Assembly (NCBI GenBank): GCA_023231165.1
Contig: JALNVY010000003.1
Location: 1 to 37,421, forward strand
Direction of reading: 5' to 3'
Length of the DNA: 37,421 bases
Source of the DNA: Syntrophales bacterium
Lineage (GTDB): Bacteria > Desulfobacterota > Syntrophia > Syntrophales > UBA8958
Shown here: positions 32,751-37,421 of the stretch, in pieces
How the letters are laid out: the number at the start of each line of letters is the position of its first letter
Position numbering within the stretch: position 1 is the first letter of the stretch
Translations under genes and position numbers: made by a program
Notes under the pieces: generated by a model
The model's input: the letters and a program-made list of their open reading frames with translations, nothing else
The model's database searches: none
What the model was told of the DNA's origin: nothing

Positions 32751-33458
32751 ATGACCGCATCAAATGAAATCGGGAAAAGAATAAAGGACTTACGAAAAGA
32801 ATTAGGCATGACTCAGGAAAAATTCGGCAAAGAAATCTATCGAGACAAAAGTATTATTTCAAAAATTGAAAATGGTGAAGTTGAATTATCAACATCTATA
32901 CGACAAGCTATTTGCAGGACTTTTGATGTCCGGGAAGAGTGGATATTGAGGGGGGTTGGCGAAAAAACGAAAGCATCCCATAATGCGGCTCTGGAGGAAC
33001 TGACCGTTGAACTTGTAACTCGGAAAGTTCCTCATCCAGATCATGAATTCGTTTACATTCGTCAGGTCAACGGCAAAATCTCTGCCGGCGGCGGACTGAT
33101 GCCGGACAATTCGGCGGATATTAAGGCTGCATTCCGGAGAGATTGGATAAAAAAGAGGGGAGGAAACCCCGACAAGATGTCTTTGATTAAGGTTTCTGGC
33201 GACAGTATGGTGCCGACGCTTCTGTCCGGAGACCTCGTTCTGGTAGATCACGGCCGCAATAGCATCGCTTCCCAGGGCGGGATCTACGCCATATCCATAG
33301 ACAATGAGATCATGATCAAACGTGTCCAGCCGGTTTTCCCTGATGGAAAATTGCGTGTAATCAGCGACAATAAGCAGTATGATTCCTTCGAAATCGCAAA
33401 GGATAAGGTCCTGATCAACGGGAAAGTGATCTGGTTCGCCAGGGACATGGAGAGGTAA
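32751..33458 (+). CDS. c: Lysogeny repressor with S24 self-cleavage domain
   Basis: Holds the early promoter off. The 235-residue protein has an N-terminal helix-turn-helix (RIKDLRKELGMTQEKFGKEI then YRDKSIISKIENGEVE) and a LexA/CI-type S24 peptidase: S152 in SGDSM and K190 in IMIKRV. A candidate cleavage bond A112-G113 (SAGGG) lies 40 residues before S152, a normal spacing for this family. This differs from Mu c, which is controlled by ClpXP and not by self-cleavage. Its promoter may give a near-leaderless message, since the TSS falls only about 4 bases from the ATG. Confidence 0.92.
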   Translation: MTASNEIGKRIKDLRKELGMTQEKFGKEIYRDKSIISKIENGEVELSTSIRQAICRTFDVREEWILRGVGEKTKASHNAALEELTVELVTRKVPHPDHEFVYIRQVNGKISAGGGLMPDNSADIKAAFRRDWIKKRGGNPDKMSLIKVSGDSMVPTLLSGDLVLVDHGRNSIASQGGIYAISIDNEIMIKRVQPVFPDGKLRVISDNKQYDSFEIAKDKVLINGKVIWFARDMER

Positions 33459-33473
33459 AGTTTGATCGGTATT

Positions 33474-33526
33474 GAAATCAGAGCACCATTATATCTCTGC
33501 TATAAAGACTGAATTGCCAATGTTGA
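33474..33526 (+). repeat. 53-nt duplicated module, copy 1
   Basis: Matches 34079-34131 at 45 of 53 positions with no gap. Shared blocks include TATAAAGACT, AATTGCCA and TGTTGA. It ends 31 bases before the next accessory gene. Two copies, each just upstream of a separate plus-strand accessory gene, suggest a shared regulatory element. No consensus -35 pairs with TATAAA. Confidence 0.8.
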
Positions 33527-33557
33527 TTCAGAAATTTTTAATTACCACGGAGGGAAT

Positions 33558-33968
33558 ATGAAAAGATTCATGTTGTTGTTTGTAACAATAGCTTTCTTAT
33601 CCGGTACCGCCATCGCACAGGCAGCAGAACCTATTCCTTTTAAAGAATTCATCTCAATAACTGAAAAAGTTCTTGATGCGTTAGATGAGATAGAAGTTGT
33701 TTTTTCAAATTCCAACTCAACGAAAATAGAAGTGAAGCAGGCATTTAAAAAATTAGACACGGAAATGCTGAAATACCGGCGTTATGTTAAGGACTGGCGT
33801 AAATCACCAGGAAAACAAGCGGATATTATAAAGGCTATTGCCACGGCTAATATCGATTATGAGATAACCGAACTAAAAGGTATTTATGATAAATCTCACG
33901 AAGAGGCAAAACTCGCAACACAGGAAGCCAGAGAATTATTTATGAGATATAAAAAACGCAGCAAGTAG
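33558..33968 (+). CDS. Exported helical accessory protein
   Basis: A 136-residue protein with a clear signal peptide: MKRFMLLFVTIAFLSGTAIA then a likely cleavage after AQA (about residue 22). The mature part is helical and charged (KEFISITEKVLDALDEIEVV), with a basic C-terminus. GGAGG lies before the ATG. Probably periplasmic. A lysogeny-expressed gene in the accessory block, perhaps altering the host envelope or excluding other phages; no family recognised. Confidence 0.7.
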   Translation: MKRFMLLFVTIAFLSGTAIAQAAEPIPFKEFISITEKVLDALDEIEVVFSNSNSTKIEVKQAFKKLDTEMLKYRRYVKDWRKSPGKQADIIKAIATANIDYEITELKGIYDKSHEEAKLATQEARELFMRYKKRSK

Positions 33969-34078
33969 TTCCCATTTTGTCGCTGACCGTGAATTTATGA
34001 AAAAGATTTTCCCGCTGTTCCGCCGTACTCGACTTCGACCGGATGAAGATAAACGGAAAATTGATATGGTACGGAAAG

Positions 34079-34131
34079 GAAATCTGAACACCATAATAAC
34101 TTTGTTATAAAGACTAAATTGCCATTGTTGA
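34079..34131 (+). repeat. 53-nt duplicated module, copy 2
   Basis: Second copy of the element at 33474-33526, here 51 bases before the HsdR-N-type gene. It includes a small dyad, ATAAC-TTT-GTTAT. Differences between copies (8 positions) are mostly outside the TATAAAGACT core. Confidence 0.8.
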
Positions 34132-34182
34132 GCTGGGAATCATAAAACATTAACGATTTTACTACTAACGAAGGGGGCAAAA

Positions 34183-35289
34183 ATGGACTTTATTGACAAG
34201 ATCCGCGAACTATCTGCACGCATTCCAAAGCAACTCGATAACATACAAACCGAAGAGGCTACCAAACACGCCTTGGTCATGCCGTTTATATCAGCACTTG
34301 GATATAACGTATTTGACCCGACAGAAGTAACTCCGGAACTATGCGCCGATGTGGGCGTCAAGAAAGGAGAAAAGGTTGACTATGCAATATTGCGCGATGG
34401 AAAGCCTGTTCTTCTATTCGAATGCAAACACCACGCTGCCGACCTCAGCAAGGTACACGCTTCGCAATTGTATAGATATTTCAGCGTCACAGAAGCCCGA
34501 TTCAGCGTATTAACAAATGGCATCGTATATTGGTTCTATACCGACCTCGAAGCGCCAAACAAAATGGATGAAAAGCCTTTCTTTGAATTCAATCTGATCG
34601 AGATCAAAGAAAATGCCGTTGAAGAACTTAAGAAGTTCTCAAAATCTTCTTTCGACCTTGATTTTATTCTTACAACCGCCGCGGAACTGAAATATACGCG
34701 AGAAATAAAGCGACTGCTACTTGAACAAATGCACGAACCAACAGATGAATTTGTCCGCTTCTTCGCCTCCAAAGTTTATGGTGGAAGAATGACACAGGCT
34801 GTGCGAGATCAATTCATCCAACTTACAAAACAGGCCTTCAAACACTTATTAAACGACCAGATCAACGAGAGGTTGAAATCTGCGTTGGCCTCAGACACCG
34901 CTACAGGGGGGACGATGGCGGCAGAGACCCAACCGACAACCGCTTCTGTTTCCCCGGAAGCCTCTTCAGGAATTGAGACAAATGAAGAAGAATTGGAAGG
35001 TTACCATGTTGTGCGAGCCATTCTAAGAGAGGTCACGACCCCTAAGAGGGTGGTTATGCGCGATAAACAGAGTTACTGTGGCATTCTCCTGGACGACAAC
35101 AACAGGAAGCCCCTTTGCCGCTTACATTTTAATAGCGCCCAGAAATACCTAAGTTTGTTTGACACCGAGAAGGAAGATAAATTTCCAATTGAAGGGATTG
35201 ACGATCTATACAAATATGCGGAACGCCTTAAGGCCACAGTGACGAAGTATGACTCTAATAAAAATACTCCGAAACTAAGCGCTGAATAA
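34183..35289 (+). CDS. Stand-alone HsdR-N-type PD-(D/E)xK nuclease-like protein
   Basis: A 368-residue protein. The first ~140 residues match the N-terminal nuclease of type I restriction R subunits: TKHALVMPFISALGYNVFDP, then D66 in VDYAI and E80-C-K82 in LLFECKH. No helicase motor follows. A linker (about 245-275, Thr/Ser/Ala-rich) leads to a C-terminal domain with GYHVVRAILREV and RLHFNSAQKYLSLFD. A known conserved family without assigned function. In a prophage accessory block it may be an anti-phage or exclusion effector (inference). Confidence 0.82.
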   Translation: MDFIDKIRELSARIPKQLDNIQTEEATKHALVMPFISALGYNVFDPTEVTPELCADVGVKKGEKVDYAILRDGKPVLLFECKHHAADLSKVHASQLYRYFSVTEARFSVLTNGIVYWFYTDLEAPNKMDEKPFFEFNLIEIKENAVEELKKFSKSSFDLDFILTTAAELKYTREIKRLLLEQMHEPTDEFVRFFASKVYGGRMTQAVRDQFIQLTKQAFKHLLNDQINERLKSALASDTATGGTMAAETQPTTASVSPEASSGIETNEEELEGYHVVRAILREVTTPKRVVMRDKQSYCGILLDDNNRKPLCRLHFNSAQKYLSLFDTEKEDKFPIEGIDDLYKYAERLKATVTKYDSNKNTPKLSAE

Positions 35290-35322
35290 GTCGTTACGGA
35301 GTTAGATAAGGGAGGCTATTAT

Positions 35323-35592
35323 ATGGCAAAACAATACAAAGAATTTTCAAAACAGGAACACTTGGAAACATCCACAGCGATTAATGCGATCTGTAAACAG
35401 CTTATAGATCTAAGTGAGAAGATCATTCCGGCTTACGGGGTATCCAGTACCGTTGGCAAAGAAATCCAAAAATTAGTGCTGTCACCAAACATAATGAGTG
35501 ATCTCAAGTTAAAGTTAGAGAATGCCTATTTATGCGAGCATGGCGGCAAAGCGAATGAAAGTCCCTATTACGATGGACGCGGGTATGCTTGA
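35323..35592 (+). CDS. Small hypothetical accessory protein A
   Basis: An 89-residue helical protein (HLETSTAINAICKQLIDLSE then KIIPAYGVSSTVGKEIQKLV) ending in a Gly/Tyr-rich stretch. GGGAGG precedes the ATG; it follows the HsdR-N-type gene by 33 bases and may share its message. Function unknown. Confidence 0.65.
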   Translation: MAKQYKEFSKQEHLETSTAINAICKQLIDLSEKIIPAYGVSSTVGKEIQKLVLSPNIMSDLKLKLENAYLCEHGGKANESPYYDGRGYA

Positions 35593-35615
35593 TCTACAGA
35601 GAAAAGGAGATTCTT

Positions 35616-35843
35616 GTGGCCTTACATGAAGAAATAGATAATCTTTTAAGCAAATTGACGGACAAACAGCGCAGGCTGTTTGCTCACAATATTGAGATGT
35701 GGAGAAAAACTGCTGCGCTTAATGGAAGGCCACAAAATTTCGATAGTTTCGAAGTAGATTCATCCGAGTTGATGCAGGGATGGAAGGCATTTATAGAAGA
35801 CGTTTATGCAATTGAATTCGATTCCGAAATATCTTCTCATTGA
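35616..35843 (+). CDS. Small hypothetical accessory protein B (GTG start)
   Basis: A 75-residue helical protein (ALHEEIDNLLSKLTDKQRRL then FAHNIEMWRKTAALNGRPQN), acidic at the end. AAAAGGAG lies 6 bases before GTG at 35616; a TTG nine codons earlier has no such site. Probably cotranscribed with the preceding gene. Confidence 0.65.
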   Translation: MALHEEIDNLLSKLTDKQRRLFAHNIEMWRKTAALNGRPQNFDSFEVDSSELMQGWKAFIEDVYAIEFDSEISSH

Positions 35844-35909
35844 CAAGAGCTGTTTATTTTTGAATGAACGATGTTGGAGAGTAGAGGTATACCTTAAAGG
35901 AGATGACCA

Positions 35910-36200
35910 ATGATCGAAACTGAAATATGGTATTATGTGAATAGCGAAACGCGAACGGTTAGATTTTCCAGGAAAGCAGTATTTTCAGGTGTTCCATTTA
36001 TAGGGGCAATGTTAGAAATTCCAGGTGATAATCTTGAAGTTACAGCAGTGTCCTTTAAAGATGGAGGCGGAATAACGATCGTCGCCGGTGAAGACCCTAT
36101 TGAGACACTTTGGAAGGACTCTAATCTTGACGATGAAATAGAGGAGATGACATCAGAAAGAGGCTGGATTATGCTAAGCAATGTCAAAAGAAGATCATAA
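35910..36200 (+). CDS. Small hypothetical accessory protein C
   Basis: A 96-residue beta-rich protein (TEIWYYVNSETRTVRFSRKA, then FIGAMLEIPGDNLEVTAVSF) with an acidic second half. AAAGGAG precedes the ATG. No family recognised. Confidence 0.65.
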   Translation: MIETEIWYYVNSETRTVRFSRKAVFSGVPFIGAMLEIPGDNLEVTAVSFKDGGGITIVAGEDPIETLWKDSNLDDEIEEMTSERGWIMLSNVKRRS

Positions 36201-36283
36201 GCTATCCTTCCAACAATTAAGGATTGCCTTACGACGAATATCAAAAACTATTTGATTTTATAAAAATAATTACTAAAATTAAT

Positions 36284-36312
36284 TTGACTCGCAAAAAATC
36301 ATTCTTTATAGT
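36284..36312 (+). promoter_or_regulatory. Possible promoter for the 57-residue gene
   Basis: TTGACT (36284-36289), 17 bases, TATAGT (36307-36312), each one mismatch from consensus. The -10 directly abuts GGAGG of the next gene, so a start 6-7 bases on would lie past the ribosome site and give a near-leaderless message. Hence only moderate support. Confidence 0.45.
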
Positions 36313-36323
36313 GGAGGTCAGAC

Positions 36324-36497
36324 ATGGCGGAAGATAATAAGGGATCTGGATCAACGGTACCCAAAAAAACAATCATCGTACCAAATAGACAACAGACGGG
36401 TGACTCCGTAGAACGCGTTCAAGGTGGTGTTATTTACGAAACGGCTGACACTTTACCACCCCCGCCACCGTTGTCGCCGGATTCCGATAAGAAATAA
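36324..36497 (+). CDS. Small acidic Pro-rich protein (57 residues)
   Basis: A 57-codon frame, MAEDNKGSGSTVPKKTIIVP and onward, with a C-terminal PPPPPLSPDSDKK run. Probably disordered. GTGGAGG lies 7 bases before the ATG, and the stop is 12 bases before the SLATT-like gene. The tight pairing suggests a joint function, perhaps regulator or partner of the membrane protein. Confidence 0.7.
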   Translation: MAEDNKGSGSTVPKKTIIVPNRQQTGDSVERVQGGVIYETADTLPPPPPLSPDSDKK

Positions 36498-36509
36498 GGA
36501 GAGAATGTT

Positions 36510-37046
36510 ATGGAGCCTCAGGATGTTTCGAGAAGATCACACGATCTTTTATTCGGAATTCGCAGATCTGTCCGATATCATAATCGACGCTGCCTTTTTT
36601 TCGATCGCTTGCACAGAATAACCGTATCGTTTTCCTTGGTTTTCGGCTCTGCAACTGTATCCGTTGCTCTTTCACAGGCTGGACGCCCCTGGGTATCCGT
36701 CTGCGCAGCCATGGTTGCCGTATTTGGGGCAATAGATCTTGTGTTTGATGCGCCGCAATTTGCACGCCTTCATAAAGATTTAGCGAGACGTTTCATTGCC
36801 CTGGAAAAGGAAATCGTTATCTTGCCGACACTCACAGAAGATGAGATCCGCCGTTTCACGGCCGACCGTCTCGAAATCGAAGCCGATGAGCCGCCAGTCC
36901 TTCGTATTCTCAATGTCGTTTGCCATAATGAGCTTATGCGGGCCATGGGATACCCGGATAATTCCTTGGCAAAGATTTCACCGTTAAAAAGATTTTTCTG
37001 CCACTTCTTTGACTTAAACGATGCGGCGATAAAGGGATCGGCATAA
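36510..37046 (+). CDS. SLATT-like two-helix membrane protein
   Basis: A 178-residue protein with a basic N-terminal segment (RRSHDLLFGIRRSVRYHNRR), two membrane helices (about 37-55 and 61-79) and a soluble C-terminal helical region with FARLHKDLARRFIALEKEI. This is the layout of SLATT domains, predicted membrane effectors associated with nucleotide-signalling defence systems. No nucleotide cyclase or sensor is next to it. AAGGAG precedes the ATG. The family call is by pattern, not search. Confidence 0.65.
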   Translation: MEPQDVSRRSHDLLFGIRRSVRYHNRRCLFFDRLHRITVSFSLVFGSATVSVALSQAGRPWVSVCAAMVAVFGAIDLVFDAPQFARLHKDLARRFIALEKEIVILPTLTEDEIRRFTADRLEIEADEPPVLRILNVVCHNELMRAMGYPDNSLAKISPLKRFFCHFFDLNDAAIKGSA

Positions 37047-37066
37047 CAAAATGGAGTATATAAGTG

Positions 37067-37100
37067 AAAATCGTCAAAGAATGATCGCGACGGTTTTTTT
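37067..37100 (+). terminator. Rho-independent terminator after SLATT-like gene
   Basis: AAAATCGTC (37067-37075) pairs with GACGGTTTT (37089-37097, one G-U pair) around a 13-nt loop, followed by more T (run 37094-37100). It ends the accessory block just inside the phage left end and may shield host DNA from read-through. Confidence 0.65.
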
Positions 37101-37140
37101 AATCAAAACTCATTTGATTGCAGGTCAAAATCTCCCTCCT

Positions 37141-37160
37141 GTAAACCATTCGTAAACCAT
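37141..37160 (+). repeat. Subterminal direct repeats, left-end side
   Basis: GTAAACCAT occurs at 37141-37149 and 37152-37160, an 11-bp period, just inside the terminal inverted repeat. Candidate transposase or host-factor sites; they differ from the CTTTTGATTG repeats at the other end, as Mu's two ends also differ. Confidence 0.4.
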
Positions 37161-37172
37161 CGTGTAAGTCAG

Positions 37173-37213
37173 TTATCGCAATTTTCCATAGTTAGTTATC
37201 TCACCCCTCCACA
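37173..37213 (-). repeat. Prophage terminal inverted repeat (phage left end)
   Basis: Reverse of the end at 124-164, with TGTGG, GTGAGATAA and AATTGCGATAA at the same offsets. The outermost base pair is CA at 37212-37213. Confidence 0.85.
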
Positions 37214-37219
37214 GGCCAT
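37214..37219. repeat. Target-site duplication, right copy (GGCCAT)
   Basis: Direct repeat of 118-123, immediately outside the phage left end. Confidence 0.8.
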
Positions 37220-37421
37220 AATACCATTGACAAGCAAGTCCGTTTTGCCTATAGTCAACCCATCGACAACTAACCTCTCGTTCATTAATCAATATTTGGC
37301 TTACGTCTAATCGATATGCGAATTGATTCAGATTTACTTCAACCTCAAGAGTATTTAATAAATCCAAGACAATAATGGGGTGCCTGCATGTTGCATCCCG
37401 AGTGATGCAGAAGGAAATAAA
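37214..37421 (-). pseudogene. Possible host gene interrupted by the prophage
   Basis: On the minus strand the frame is open from the window edge up to the prophage end and codes for a plausible stretch (LDLLNTLEVEVNLNQFAYRL, then WVDYRQNGLACQWYYG). Past the junction it continues only by chance into 37173. Its start lies outside the window. If the flanks are rejoined at one GGCCAT, the frame would run about 22 more codons into the left flank, then stop. No family recognised; it may equally be non-coding. Confidence 0.4.

Larger units (their letters stand above)
124..37213 (-). mobile_element. Complete Mu-like transposable prophage (siphovirus-type tail)
   Basis: A 37.1-kb element with inverted TGTGG ends, a flanking direct duplication, and the gene order of transposable phages: repressor, Ner-like, MuA, MuB, Gam, GemA, Mor, lysis, terminase, portal, gpI/Z, gpT, tail, DNA methylase. 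The strand is given as minus because nearly all genes read leftward. The phage left (c) end is at 37213 and its right end at 124. No essential module is obviously missing and no large gene is broken, so the prophage looks potentially active. A single Mor-type activator is present and no separate C gene is seen. Confidence 0.93.

Noticed and set aside
33997..34110. 37-codon plus-strand frame before the HsdR-N-type gene
   Set aside because: No ribosome site, and its end runs into the duplicated 53-nt module; probably untranslated.
1..37421. CRISPR array, rRNA or tRNA genes
   Set aside because: No regularly spaced repeats and no RNA gene signature seen on either strand.

Overview
The window holds one essentially complete Mu-like transposable prophage with a thin strip of host DNA on each side. 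I place its ends at 124 and 37213, about 37.1 kb, which is a normal Mu size. Both ends read TGTGG inward and share inverted blocks at identical spacing. The 6-bp direct repeat GGCCAT flanks them at 118-123 and 37214-37219. These are the marks of transpositional insertion. Gene families (MuA, MuB, Gam-like, GemA, Mor, gpT, gpI, gp27/gp28/gp29/gp30, gp35/gp36/gp37) place it among Mu-like phages. The tail is a long non-contractile type: major tail protein, G/GT chaperones and tape measure, with no sheath or baseplate-wedge genes. That makes it a B3/D3112-style siphovirus with a Mu head. The host cannot be named from this sequence; a Gram-negative, possibly deltaproteobacterial-type, bacterium is a weak guess.

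Layout from right to left, the direction in which most genes are read. The phage left end is at 37213. Next comes an AT-richer accessory block (33.5-37.1 kb, plus strand). It encodes an exported protein, a stand-alone HsdR-N-type PD-(D/E)xK protein, three small unknown proteins, a 57-residue protein and a two-helix SLATT-like membrane protein, and ends in a terminator. An S24-peptidase repressor (32751-33458, plus) faces a Ner-like regulator (minus) across an operator with two near-identical palindromes and divergent promoters sharing one -35 region. Minus-strand early genes follow: regulators, MuA transposase, a zinc-ribbon protein, MuB, small proteins, Gam-like, Nudix, unknowns, GemA and Mor. 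A strong bidirectional hairpin terminator at 23013-23047 closes this block.

The late block (22857 to about 200, minus strand) begins after a long inverted-repeat leader. Its order is lysis genes (M15 endopeptidase, holin), small and large terminase, a portal fused to a MuF domain, head-tail completion, gpI protease with nested gpZ scaffold, decoration protein, gpT major capsid, connectors, tail proteins and a LamG-bearing tail-tip protein. A DNA adenine methylase sits where Mu carries mom.

Most notable observations: a complete -1 programmed frameshift signal in the tail chaperone gene (slippery CCCTTTG, 7-nt spacer, stem-loop); exact prophage ends with a 6-bp duplication; a portal-MuF fusion; an SOS-type cleavable repressor where Mu has a ClpX-controlled one; a duplicated 53-nt module before two accessory genes; and an accessory cluster that may be an uncharacterised defence or superinfection-exclusion island. 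Several genes are short (21, 50 and 57 residues) and are supported by ribosome binding sites and gene coupling.
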